DNA from: Stygiobacter sp.
GTDB lineage: Bacteria > Pseudomonadota > Alphaproteobacteria > Rhodospirillales > Magnetospirillaceae
Direction: 5' to 3'
Assembly (NCBI GenBank): GCA_006218045.1
Contig: VBWB01000005.1
Location: forward strand, 62,001 to 126,000
DNA length: 64,000 bases
Positions within the stretch are counted from its first letter, which is position 1; each line of letters opens with the position of its first letter. Below the pieces are notes generated by a model. The model saw only the letters and a list, made by a program, of their open reading frames with translations, made no database searches and had not been told where the DNA came from. Of the stretch, positions 47,005 through 56,074 are shown in pieces. The position numbers and the translations under genes are program-made.

Positions 47005-48857
47005 GTGGTTCTTCCAAAATGTGCGATGGCCCGTGTATCCAGAGGCGGAAGCGCCCCATCAAGAAAGGCGGAAAAAGCGAATTGACGGTCACGGGTCTGC
47101 CAATAAGGGGAACGCTTGAGCTTTTCAATCGCCTTACTTTTTGCGGCCTGAGTAGCGGCTGTGTCATTCTGTCGATGATGTAGGTATGACTGGACGCAAT
47201 CAATGGCAGGATTGTCTTCGTAGGCGGTCCCCAAGGCGGTCAGCCAGCGGATTGCGTTACGCACGCGTTGTTCACTGTCCGTGGTCGCTGCGGGTATCCG
47301 CAGGAAGTTGGCCAAATAGTTGAACGTGAACCAGATTTCCTTGAGCTGTTCCGGGCCGGGTAGTGACATCGGATCAAGATCAAAAACGTGATAGCCGCTA
47401 GCCAAATCGGCCCGCTCATCAAGGCGTTGGATGCTGCCGTCCCGGACGGGGTTGAAATTCATGGTGGTGCCGCGCTGGCGAACATCTTCATCGGCACGAC
47501 CGTCATCCATGCCGCCATAGGCCAGATAGGCATCGGTGTTTTTGAGCGGTCGGAAGGTGAAGAAATTATTCCAATCCAGGGCCGCTCGGGTCGAGACGGC
47601 AAAGGAGTCAAGCATCTGTCCGAAGGTTTCATTCGGCAGGCCGAGAATGAAATTCACTAGGTATTGCAGGCGCGGATAATTTTTCGACAAATCGGCAAAT
47701 TCGAAAAACGTCTTGATGGTGGCCGGCTTGCGGATACTGCGCAGCAACTCAGGGTTGCCGGTTTCCAGGCCGACGCCAAATCCGATGCAGCCGGAATTCT
47801 GCATGGCTTCAAGCAAGGCCGGAGTAACGGCGGCGGCAATCAGGCCATTATGAGCACCCCACGTAATGTCGGGTAGGCGATGACCGATTTCCTGAAACAG
47901 TTCATGGGCGGCGTCGTGATTGTAAAGCAGGTCGTCGTCAAGCCAGTCGAAATGACGGACGCCATGAACATCATGCAGATGCACCATTTCATCGACCACG
48001 TTGGCGGTCTGACGAATGCGCACGTTTTTACCGTTGAAATTCCGAACAGCGCAAAACGTACATTTTGCCCGACAGCCACGGCGTGAAATCACGGTGGCGT
48101 AAGGAACGTCAATTCCGCGCATACGCGAGAAATTATTGAGTGAACCGATTTCGTGGTAACGGGCTATGGGCAGTTTTGAATATTGCTGCCGGATGTCCAG
48201 ATCCACCTCGCCGCCGGTGGTGACGGAGGTGGAAATCAGGTCGCCGTTATCGTTCAGAAGGCTCAGGTTGGGCGGCGGCGGCGCGGCATTGCGCAGGAAA
48301 TCGTAGAATGCCGCCAGGGGGCGCTCCCCTTCGTTGGAAAACACGCAATCGGCCTTGCCGTGGCGCAACACGCGTTCAGGATCGGCGGTGGCGGCGACGC
48401 CGCCCACGGCCACGCAGCTTTGCGGCCATTTGCCCTTGATGTATTCGACCACCGACAATAATTGCGGATAGGTGGGGTCAAACATGAATGAGACGCAGAC
48501 GAAGGGCTGCTGAAACCGATCCATGGCCGCATCGATGGCTTGTTCCCAGGCAAGGCGCGGATCAAGGTCGCGGCACGCGGCATCAAGGGCGATGTAATTG
48601 AGATCAAGCAAGGCATTGGGTACGTCCAATTGATCAAAGACAGCACCAAGATAAAATAGCGATTGCGGCGGATAGGCGAAATAGCCCCGGTTTCGCGCGA
48701 TCTTGCTTTCCATCAGATGCGGCGGCACCTGGGGAATCTGAATGATCAGCGCGCCGTCCTCGAAATTGAAATGCAGCAGCCGGTCGGCCACGACACGGCC
48801 AATTTCCGCCATCGTCGGTGACGCGGCGGAAACAACGGCGGCATTGATCTCGGTCAT
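47001..48857 (-). CDS. B12-binding-domain radical SAM protein
   Basis: PTYPQLLSVVEYIKGKWPQSCVAVGGVAATADPERVL...ISRRGCRAKCTFCAVRNFNGKNVRIR. Confidence 0.92.
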   Translation of the reverse strand: MTEINAAVVSAASPTMAEIGRVVADRLLHFNFEDGALIIQIPQVPPHLMESKIARNRGYFAYPPQSLFYLGAVFDQLDVPNALLDLNYIALDAACRDLDPRLAWEQAIDAAMDRFQQPFVCVSFMFDPTYPQLLSVVEYIKGKWPQSCVAVGGVAATADPERVLRHGKADCVFSNEGERPLAAFYDFLRNAAPPPPNLSLLNDNGDLISTSVTTGGEVDLDIRQQYSKLPIARYHEIGSLNNFSRMRGIDVPYATVISRRGCRAKCTFCAVRNFNGKNVRIRQTANVVDEMVHLHDVHGVRHFDWLDDDLLYNHDAAHELFQEIGHRLPDITWGAHNGLIAAAVTPALLEAMQNSGCIGFGVGLETGNPELLRSIRKPATIKTFFEFADLSKNYPRLQYLVNFILGLPNETFGQMLDSFAVSTRAALDWNNFFTFRPLKNTDAYLAYGGMDDGRADEDVRQRGTTMNFNPVRDGSIQRLDERADLASGYHVFDLDPMSLPGPEQLKEIWFTFNYLANFLRIPAATTDSEQRVRNAIRWLTALGTAYEDNPAIDCVQSYLHHRQNDTAATQAAKSKAIEKLKRSPYWQTRDRQFAFSAFLDGALPPLDTRAIAHFGRTT

Positions 48858-48974
48858 GCGGGACGGGCCTCTTGTTTTTTCAACTGGACCAACAGAGACC
48901 TTGGTCGAGGTGTTGGCGGTCGTTAGCGTCGATACGCAGCTAACTCTTCAGCTCGGACGACAACGGACGTGCGG

Positions 48975-49003
48975 CTTATATCAGTTTGAAGTCACCAACT
49001 CAA
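48975..49003 (-). promoter_or_regulatory. Candidate sigma70-type promoter of operon C (-35 TTGAGT, 17 nt, -10 TATAAG)
   Basis: Reverse complement TTGAGT-TGGTGACTTCAAACTGA-TATAAG, ~115 nt upstream of ATG 48857, just after the stop of 49015..49962. Confidence 0.55.
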
Positions 49004-49005
49004 AC
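48984..49005. promoter_or_regulatory. Inverted repeat GTTTGA-N10-TCAAAC overlapping the candidate -35 and spacer
   Basis: Read directly: gtttga agtcaccaac tcaaac. Confidence 0.35.
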
Positions 49006-49014
49006 CTATTGTCC

Positions 49015-49962
49015 CTAAGGGATTGTCGTCTGCGAGGCCGGTTGCGGCTGGCGCACCGAAAGCCACAGCAATCCGCCCGGCAGCGCCATCACCGTCGCCA
49101 GCAGGCCGATACTGACCGACAACAGCATGGAGGACTCGCTGGAAACCCCTGCCAAACCCAGAGCGACGACCATCGCTCCCTCGCGCACACCCCAGCCGGA
49201 AATGGAAACCGGGAGCAAGGTGACCAGAACCACCAAGGGCCAAAGCACCAAACAATCAATCACCGTCAGCGGAATGTTGAAGGCTTGCGCCAAGGCGTAC
49301 AAAGCCATTGAAAGATTGATCTGCCCCAACACACCCATGCCGACCGAGCCCACGTTGTAGGGCCAAGAGAGCAAGACGGCACGGACATTGCGGGACAGCC
49401 GCGCCAAGGCGGAAAACAGCCGCATTTCCTGGATTTGCGCGGGCAGCCGATCCAGCAGCATCAAGATGGTGGTGCCGCCAATGGTTCCGGTGACGATGCC
49501 GGCCACCACCAGGGCGACCATATCCGCCTGTTCCATGGATGGCAGCAACCACTGCGTGACGGCGATGGTCAGCACTAGGCCGAGAACGGCCACCAGACGG
49601 TCCAGCAGCACCGAGCTGGCCGCGTTCATGGCGGTCATGCCGCTTTTCCAGATCATCCAGCCACGGATGGCGTCGCCGCCGACCGTCGATGGCAGGATGA
49701 GATTGAAGAACTGACCGATATAGACAAGCCGCCAGGCCTGGCCGAAACCAAGTCGTCCGCCGATGGCGGCGATCACCACCTGCCAGCGCCATGTGGCGAT
49801 AATCATCTGCGCCAAGGTGAAAAAGGCGGCGGCGGCGATCCAGCCCGGATTGCCGTCGCGGGCGCGGCTCAGGGTGCCGGACAGGTCGATGTTCCAGGCA
49901 AGAGCGGCGATGATGGCGACCGAGACGGTCAGCTTCACCAGAAGGGGGAGAAACCGCCTCAT
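49015..49962 (-). CDS. Flippase-like integral membrane protein (lysylphosphatidylglycerol synthase TM / UPF0104 type)
   Basis: YIGQFFNLILPSTVGGDAIRGWMIWKSG...SSVLLDRLVAVLGL...PVSISGWGVREGAMV. Confidence 0.85.
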   Translation of the reverse strand: MRRFLPLLVKLTVSVAIIAALAWNIDLSGTLSRARDGNPGWIAAAAFFTLAQMIIATWRWQVVIAAIGGRLGFGQAWRLVYIGQFFNLILPSTVGGDAIRGWMIWKSGMTAMNAASSVLLDRLVAVLGLVLTIAVTQWLLPSMEQADMVALVVAGIVTGTIGGTTILMLLDRLPAQIQEMRLFSALARLSRNVRAVLLSWPYNVGSVGMGVLGQINLSMALYALAQAFNIPLTVIDCLVLWPLVVLVTLLPVSISGWGVREGAMVVALGLAGVSSESSMLLSVSIGLLATVMALPGGLLWLSVRQPQPASQTTIP

Positions 49963-50846
49963 CCGCCGATCCCGCGGGCCAGCGTGACGAAATCGGCGCA
50001 GGCCTGCCCGATGGAGCGGGGGGACCACGACAGGTCGGTCACCAATTTGGTGTTGTTCAGGGAAACGTCCTTGGGCCGCCCCTCCAGCGTCGGAAAATCA
50101 TCGATGCTGCAGCCGACCGCCTGTGCCGGCAAGGGGGTGCCGGCTTTGGCGAACGCCTCCAGCAGGGCCTGGAACATGGCCAGACGGCTGACCGGAGCGG
50201 GGCCTCCCAAATGGTAAAGCCCCGATAGGTTGCGCTGACAGGCGCCCAAGAAGGCATCGACGACGTCGTCCACATGGACGACGGAACTGATGAAATCGGC
50301 GGCGCAGCGGATAGCCCCGCCGGCTTGCGCCTGACGATACCAGCCATCCAGCAAGGATCCATCGCCCGGGCTTGTCCCGTAAACCTTGGCTAGGCGAAAA
50401 ATCGCCGCTTGCGGCCAATGGGCGGTCAGGTGCTGTTCGACGGCGACTTTCTGCTGGCCGTAGACGAGCATGGCCGCCGTCGGATCGGTTTCCACATAGC
50501 CGCCGGCTTTGCCGTCGAAGACGACCTCGGTCGAGGCGAAGGTGCAGTGGATACCCCGCTGGCCGAGGGCATCGCAGGCCTGGAGGACGCATTCGATGTT
50601 CAAGCGATCCGAGGCGTGGCGGTCGCGGGCGCAGGAATCCGGGTTGGTGTTGCCCAGCAAGATGATGGCGTGACTAACCCCGTTCAGCGGCAGAGTGTCG
50701 ATTCCGTTCCGGGTCGCATCAAAATGGTGCCAGCCCGGAACCGCGCGGCTGTTCCAGGTGGCGACGGCGCGTTCACCCAGCCGTTGGGCCAAGGCCCGGC
50801 CAATGAATCCGGATGCGCCCAAAATCAGAATTTTGTCCGGGCTCAT
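49959..50846 (-). CDS. RmlD-like sugar nucleotide reductase / SDR
   Basis: MSPDKILILGASGFIGRALAQRLG...FASTEVVFDGKAGGYVETDPTAAMLVYGQQKVAVEQHL. Confidence 0.85.
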   Translation of the reverse strand: MSPDKILILGASGFIGRALAQRLGERAVATWNSRAVPGWHHFDATRNGIDTLPLNGVSHAIILLGNTNPDSCARDRHASDRLNIECVLQACDALGQRGIHCTFASTEVVFDGKAGGYVETDPTAAMLVYGQQKVAVEQHLTAHWPQAAIFRLAKVYGTSPGDGSLLDGWYRQAQAGGAIRCAADFISSVVHVDDVVDAFLGACQRNLSGLYHLGGPAPVSRLAMFQALLEAFAKAGTPLPAQAVGCSIDDFPTLEGRPKDVSLNNTKLVTDLSWSPRSIGQACADFVTLARGIGG

Positions 50847-50850
50847 TTTG

Positions 50851-51513
50851 TTACTCGAAATAGATGAAGCCGATGTCACCGGTATATCCGGCCTGAGTGG
50901 CCAGCCATTCCCAGCTGTCGGGATCATGGAAGCTTTGGCAGGTCAATTGCCAGTACAGCAGGTTGGCTTTTTCGCGCTCATCGCGGAACGATTCGATCAT
51001 GACGTATTTGCCGCCGCGGCCGACGCGTTCGATTTCACGAAAAGCGGCGCTGGCGGCGGGCAGGGCCAGGTTGTGCAGCGTGCCCAAGGAGACGACGAAG
51101 TCGAATTCGCCGGCTTCAAACGGCAGCCGGTCCGCCGATCCCTGTACCAGAAAGGGGCGAACCTCTTCCTTGGCGTTGTCGATACCGTATTGAGAAATGT
51201 CCAGACCGGCGACGATCAGGCCGGGGACGACCTGGGTGAGCTCGTGGAGCAGAAAGCCCTTGCCACAGCCCACATCCAGCACCTTCATGCCGGGCTTCAG
51301 ACCATAATGAGCGGCCATTTCCGCCGCGATGGGATTCCAACGGCCATCATAGCGATAGCCGCCATAGCCGTATTGACGCTCACCGTCCCAATAATCGCGG
51401 CCGAATTGGCGGGCAATGGTCGCGCATTCCGCCTTGTCGTGTTCGACCACGCGCTGAACGTAGTTGCGCGATGTCTTGGTATGAAGCTTCTGAATGAAAT
51501 CGATGCGTGCCAT
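50851..51513 (-). CDS. Class I SAM-dependent methyltransferase
   Basis: GLKPGMKVLDVGCGKGFLLHELTQVVPGLIVAGLDIS...FDFVVSLGTLHNL. Confidence 0.9.
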   Translation of the reverse strand: MARIDFIQKLHTKTSRNYVQRVVEHDKAECATIARQFGRDYWDGERQYGYGGYRYDGRWNPIAAEMAAHYGLKPGMKVLDVGCGKGFLLHELTQVVPGLIVAGLDISQYGIDNAKEEVRPFLVQGSADRLPFEAGEFDFVVSLGTLHNLALPAASAAFREIERVGRGGKYVMIESFRDEREKANLLYWQLTCQSFHDPDSWEWLATQAGYTGDIGFIYFE

Positions 51514-51514
51514 G

Positions 51515-52579
51515 TCAAACAAACATCCCATGATCCGGGTCGATGGCCAGGAATTCCTGAATGGCCAGGTTCTTCGCATGGGTCACGCAATGGTGTCCAC
51601 ATGAAACACTGGGGTCGAAGCTGAACAGCTTTTTGCGGTTTTCCTCGGAAAACCAGAACTGACGGAAGCCTTGTTCCTTGATCGACCCCAGCAGGCCGGC
51701 GGCATTATAGGCTTTGTCCTGACAGGTGTAGACGCATTGGTCGGCGCCGATGACGGTCAGGAACTGAAGGAAGGCACAGGTCTTGTATTCCTTTTGGAAG
51801 CGTTCTTCCAAATCGTGGTAGTGGTTCAGAACGGTGAAAGACCCATCTTCAAGTCGTTTGGCCGCATTGATCTGCGCGGCGACTTCCGCCTGAATTTCCG
51901 CATGGTACAGATTGTTGCCGGCGGCTTCGTTATCGACGACCGCACCGGAAATCTTCATGTGATTGACGCCGGCTTCTTTCAGCATGCCTGCCACTTCGGC
52001 GATATGGTCGAAGTTGTTTTTGCCGACAATGAAGCTGATTCCCAAGACGCATTGGCTGTTGCGGGCGGAGAAATCGGCAAGATTTCTCATCAGGCGGGGA
52101 AACCCACCGACCGGCGCGCCGCGGCTTTGCTGATAGCTTTGGTCATCCCATGCATCCATGGAAACGCGCAGCCATGTGCCATGCTCGGCGAAGGCATCGG
52201 CCATGCGTCCACGAAGATTGGCCCCGTTACTGAGGGCGGCGACCTTGATGCCGGCTCCGGCCAGACGGTCGATGACGTCGGGCAGGGCCTTGTACAAAAG
52301 CGGTTCGCCACCGCCGGAAAAGGTCACGGCCTTGACCCCCATGGCGATGATGTCGTCAGTGATCTGCATCATCTTGTCGACGGGGATCTCATCCTCCAGA
52401 TCCATGCCGTCGCCCAATTGCAGGTTGTCGACGCGATAGGCGCAATACCAGCAATTATGGTTGCAGCGATTGGTCGGCTTGATCCGGATATGAACCGGCG
52501 CCACCACCTTTTGGTCGCGAAGGGCGTTCAGATGGTCCTGAAAGCGAAGAAATTTGAGCTGACTGTAAAGGATGGCCAT
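51515..52579 (-). CDS. Radical SAM/SPASM-type protein
   Basis: IRIKPTNRCNHNCWYCAYRVDNLQLG...KAVTFSGGGEPLLYKALPDV; C-terminal cysteines CAFLQFLTVIGADQCVYTCQDKAY. Confidence 0.92.
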   Translation of the reverse strand: MAILYSQLKFLRFQDHLNALRDQKVVAPVHIRIKPTNRCNHNCWYCAYRVDNLQLGDGMDLEDEIPVDKMMQITDDIIAMGVKAVTFSGGGEPLLYKALPDVIDRLAGAGIKVAALSNGANLRGRMADAFAEHGTWLRVSMDAWDDQSYQQSRGAPVGGFPRLMRNLADFSARNSQCVLGISFIVGKNNFDHIAEVAGMLKEAGVNHMKISGAVVDNEAAGNNLYHAEIQAEVAAQINAAKRLEDGSFTVLNHYHDLEERFQKEYKTCAFLQFLTVIGADQCVYTCQDKAYNAAGLLGSIKEQGFRQFWFSEENRKKLFSFDPSVSCGHHCVTHAKNLAIQEFLAIDPDHGMFV

Positions 52580-52642
52580 GTTTTTTGGCGCTTTCCGAGG
52601 TGATGCAGGCTGGGCGAGACTATGACCCCGCTGGTGCTTGAT

Positions 52643-53050
52643 TCAAGCAATTCCGACTTGATGCAGATAGGTTTTCACCAAGATCAAATCTTCCGCTCTG
52701 GCGATGTCGTCGGCATCGGCGATGATCATGTCTTCAAGCGCGGCGTGGAATCGCGCGTTACAAGCGAGCATACGGTCCCAAAACAGCCGGCGGCGGGCCG
52801 CATCAACCGGCAGCATGAACAGGCTGTAGGCGACGATTCCTTCCAGGCACGGCATTTCGGCCACGATATCTTCCAGCATCATATAGCAAGCCGGCATGGT
52901 GTATTCCACCGCACCCAGCAGGTAATACAGGCCATGACGGCGGCAATGATCGCGGATCACGATATTCTGGACGTGTTGCGCCGTTCTTTGCCCCAGGATG
53001 GGACGGCTGGCGACGTAACCGCGCCAGCCCTTGCGATCACTCTTCATCAA
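52643..53050 (-). CDS. LIC12192-type sporadic carbohydrate cluster protein
   Basis: RKGWRGYVASRPILGQRTAQHVQNIVIRDHCRRHGLYYLLGAVEYTMPACYMMLEDIV matches the family as I remember it. Confidence 0.75.
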   Translation of the reverse strand: MMKSDRKGWRGYVASRPILGQRTAQHVQNIVIRDHCRRHGLYYLLGAVEYTMPACYMMLEDIVAEMPCLEGIVAYSLFMLPVDAARRRLFWDRMLACNARFHAALEDMIIADADDIARAEDLILVKTYLHQVGIA

Positions 53051-53840
53051 AACCCTCCGGCAGGCGATAGGTCATGCCCAGACGGGTGGCGGGACGCAGG
53101 GTGATCGGCTCGAAAAACTCGCCCAGCTTCTTGTCGGCATAGGGGGACATGATGCTCTTGAAACGGCAATTCATCGACCAGCGGGTTTCGCCGGTGGTGT
53201 TCAGGCGGTTGCCATGCATCAGATTCTGGTTGAACAGCAGGACATGGCCATACGGGATATCCAGAAACCGCACCTGATCCTGATAATGGCTGAAGGCCCG
53301 TTCAACGCTGCCGTGACTGGCGAGCCGCGCCTGGATTTCCGCGTCGATGGCGGGTGGCGCGAGGAACATGGATTTGGTTCCGGCGCAATCGACCAAGGGA
53401 ATCCACAGCACCACTTCAAACGGAGAATCGCCTGACCACACATCGGCATGGGAGGCCAGGACGGAACTTTCGTCGCCGGGCAACTGCACGCTGAGATTGA
53501 CGCGGCGTTGCATGCATAATTCGTTGCCGACGATGGTTTCGATCGTGCGGCGGGCGGTGGTGAAATAGGCATGCCGCAGCCAAGCCTGGCTGTTCATGCC
53601 TTGAATCACATGCAGGCGCAGATCATTGACCCGATCCGCCGTGACCTTTTGATGCACATGGTCCAGGAACACACGGCAATCGCCGCTGGGCGGTTCTCCC
53701 AGAAAATCGCCGGCCAAATCGGCAATCAGGGTCTGAATGCGATCAAGCGACGACGGATCATCCGCCGCTTGGATGACATAGCCGTCACGCAGGAATTGTT
53801 CGGCCAGTTTGGCCTCGGCTTCGTTCCAAAAGCCGCTCAT
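53037..53840 (-). CDS. 2OG-Fe(II) oxygenase of the sporadic carbohydrate cluster type
   Basis: HADVWSGDSPFEVVLWIPLVDCAGTKSMFL...HVLLFNQNLMHGNRLNTTGETRWSMNCRFKSIMSPY (HxD...H...R). Confidence 0.8.
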   Translation of the reverse strand: MSGFWNEAEAKLAEQFLRDGYVIQAADDPSSLDRIQTLIADLAGDFLGEPPSGDCRVFLDHVHQKVTADRVNDLRLHVIQGMNSQAWLRHAYFTTARRTIETIVGNELCMQRRVNLSVQLPGDESSVLASHADVWSGDSPFEVVLWIPLVDCAGTKSMFLAPPAIDAEIQARLASHGSVERAFSHYQDQVRFLDIPYGHVLLFNQNLMHGNRLNTTGETRWSMNCRFKSIMSPYADKKLGEFFEPITLRPATRLGMTYRLPEGFDEE

Positions 53841-54937
53841 GGCCGAAAGGCCCGCACCTGTTCCGCCACATAGGCGATGTCGTCCGGTTCCAGATATTGG
53901 TGGACCGGGAGAGTCAGAATGCGGGGGGCTTGGCTCTCACAGACCGGGAACGCGCCGGGACCATGGCCCAAGGTCAGCGCCGCCGGTTGCAGGTGGATGG
54001 GAACCGGGTAATGGATGGCGGTTCCGATACCACGCTCGCCCAGAAAGGCCTGCAACGCATCGCGCTGGTCCACCTGAATGACGAAGGTGTGAAAGGTGTT
54101 GAATTCGGTGTCACCGCAAGGCGGCATGAAAACCGGCGCATCGGCCAGCAAACGCCGGTAAAGCGCCGCGTTGGCGCGCCGGCGTTCGATCACCCATGGC
54201 AGCCGGGCCAGCCGCAGGCGCAGGATTTCCGCCTGGAGCGTATCCAGGCGCGACACCGTGCCCCAGCATTCCACCGTGTTGCGGTCAACCAGGCCATGAT
54301 TGCGGTACAAGCGCACTTTACCGGCGATGTCGCCGTCGGCGGTGGTCAGAAAGCCGGCATCGCCGGCGGCATTCAGGTTCTTCAGCGGATGGGCGGAAAA
54401 AGCGCCCACATGGCCGATGCTGCCACTCAGGCGTCCGTCGTAACGAGAGCCGATGGATTGCGCCGCATCCTCGATGACCACCAGACCATGGCGTTCCGCC
54501 AGATCCATGATTTCATCCATGCGGGCCATGCGTCCGGTCAGATGAACCGGCATTATCGCCTTGGTGCGCGCGGTGATGGCGGCGGCCACCGCCTTGGGCG
54601 ACATGTTCTGATCGGGCAGGACGTCGGCGAAAACCGGCGTGGCGCCGACGGCGACGATGGCGGCGGTGGAGGCGACAAAGGAATTGGGCGGGGTGATGAC
54701 TTCATCCCCCGGACCAATGCCCAAGGCGCGCAAGCCGAAAATCAGCGCGTCGGTGCCCGAGGCCAGCGCAACCACGTGTTCGACGCCCAAAAAGGCGGCC
54801 AGTTCGCTTTCCAGCTTTTCCACCGCGGCCCCGCCGACGTAATCGGCGCGGGCCAGGGCGGCCTCGATGACCGGCATCATTTCGTCGCGTTCGGCGGCGA
54901 ACTGGCGTTGCAGGTCAACATAGGGGACGTTGCGCAT
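53837..54937 (-). CDS. DegT/DnrJ/EryC1/StrS aminotransferase
   Basis: MRNVPYVDLQRQFAAERDEMMPVIEAALARADYVGG...SGTDALIFGLRALGIGPGDEVI...FSAHPLKNLNAAGDAGF. Confidence 0.93.
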   Translation of the reverse strand: MRNVPYVDLQRQFAAERDEMMPVIEAALARADYVGGAAVEKLESELAAFLGVEHVVALASGTDALIFGLRALGIGPGDEVITPPNSFVASTAAIVAVGATPVFADVLPDQNMSPKAVAAAITARTKAIMPVHLTGRMARMDEIMDLAERHGLVVIEDAAQSIGSRYDGRLSGSIGHVGAFSAHPLKNLNAAGDAGFLTTADGDIAGKVRLYRNHGLVDRNTVECWGTVSRLDTLQAEILRLRLARLPWVIERRRANAALYRRLLADAPVFMPPCGDTEFNTFHTFVIQVDQRDALQAFLGERGIGTAIHYPVPIHLQPAALTLGHGPGAFPVCESQAPRILTLPVHQYLEPDDIAYVAEQVRAFRP

Positions 54938-54949
54938 GCCGGAATGCTC

Positions 54950-56059
54950 CTAACGCTTGGCGTAAAAGCCGCGCACGGTATCGATGACGTAGTCCAGCTG
55001 CCACTTTTCCACATGCTGATCGACGGGGAAGCTGATGACATCGGCGGCGTGGCGGTCGGTCACCGGGAAGGTGCCGGGGGCATAGCCCAGATGCTTGAGG
55101 CCATCTTGCTGGTACAGCGGAATCGGATAATGCACCTTGGCCTCGACACCCTGATCCAGGCAATACTGGTACAAGGCGTCGCGGTCTTCGGCGAACACCA
55201 TGTACAGGTGGAAGACCCGCTTGTGATTGGCGGGGCGGTTCGGCACCCGGATACCGTCGATATCGCACAGGCCCGCATCATAATAGGCACCGGTGGCGAT
55301 CCGCTTTTCGGTGATGTCGTGGGTCTGGCCGATCAGCCAATTGCCGACGACGGCCTGCACGCTGTCCAGGCGGGAATTGTGGCCCAGGATCTCGATTTCG
55401 TCGCGGTTGCGCATGCCGTGATTGCGCAGCAGGCGCAGCTTGCGGTCCATTTCGTCGTCATTGGTGACGATGACGCCGGCATCGCCCCAGACATTGAGAT
55501 TCTTGAGCGGATGCAGGGAGAAGCCGCCGGCCGCACCCCAGGTGCCCGAACGTTTGCCGTCACATTCCGAGAAAATGCCCTGGCAGGAATCTTCCACCAC
55601 CGGCAGGCCGTGCTTTTCGGCAATGGCCATCAGGGCCGGCATCTCGACCACTTCACCGGTGATCTGCACCGGCATGATCGCCTTGGTGCGCGGGGTGATC
55701 GCCGCTTCCACCTTGCTGACGTCCATGCAGAAGGTATCCGGGTCGCAATCGACCAGGACCGGGGTCGCGCCGGTTTCAGCGATGGCGCCGACGGTGGCGA
55801 TAAAGGTATTGGCCGCAGTGATGACCTCGTCGCCGTGGCCGATGCCCAAGGCGCGCAACGGCAGTTTCAGCGCGTCGGTTCCCGATCCGACGCCGATGGC
55901 GTGTTTGACGCCGATCATGTCGGCGAAGCGGCGCTCGAATTCGGCGACGGGCTTGCCCAAGGTGAAATCACCGGTGGGCACCAGGCGGCGCAGTTCTTGA
56001 AAGATGGGCTCCGGGTCGGCGAATTGCTGGGGCAGATAGGAATAACGCACCTTGAACAT
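54950..56059 (-). CDS. DegT/DnrJ/EryC1/StrS aminotransferase
   Basis: SGTDALKLPLRALGIGHGDEVITAANTFIATVGAI...FSLHPLKNLNVWGDAGV. Confidence 0.93.
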   Translation of the reverse strand: MFKVRYSYLPQQFADPEPIFQELRRLVPTGDFTLGKPVAEFERRFADMIGVKHAIGVGSGTDALKLPLRALGIGHGDEVITAANTFIATVGAIAETGATPVLVDCDPDTFCMDVSKVEAAITPRTKAIMPVQITGEVVEMPALMAIAEKHGLPVVEDSCQGIFSECDGKRSGTWGAAGGFSLHPLKNLNVWGDAGVIVTNDDEMDRKLRLLRNHGMRNRDEIEILGHNSRLDSVQAVVGNWLIGQTHDITEKRIATGAYYDAGLCDIDGIRVPNRPANHKRVFHLYMVFAEDRDALYQYCLDQGVEAKVHYPIPLYQQDGLKHLGYAPGTFPVTDRHAADVISFPVDQHVEKWQLDYVIDTVRGFYAKR

Positions 56060-56074
56060 GGACGAGCCTTTCTT

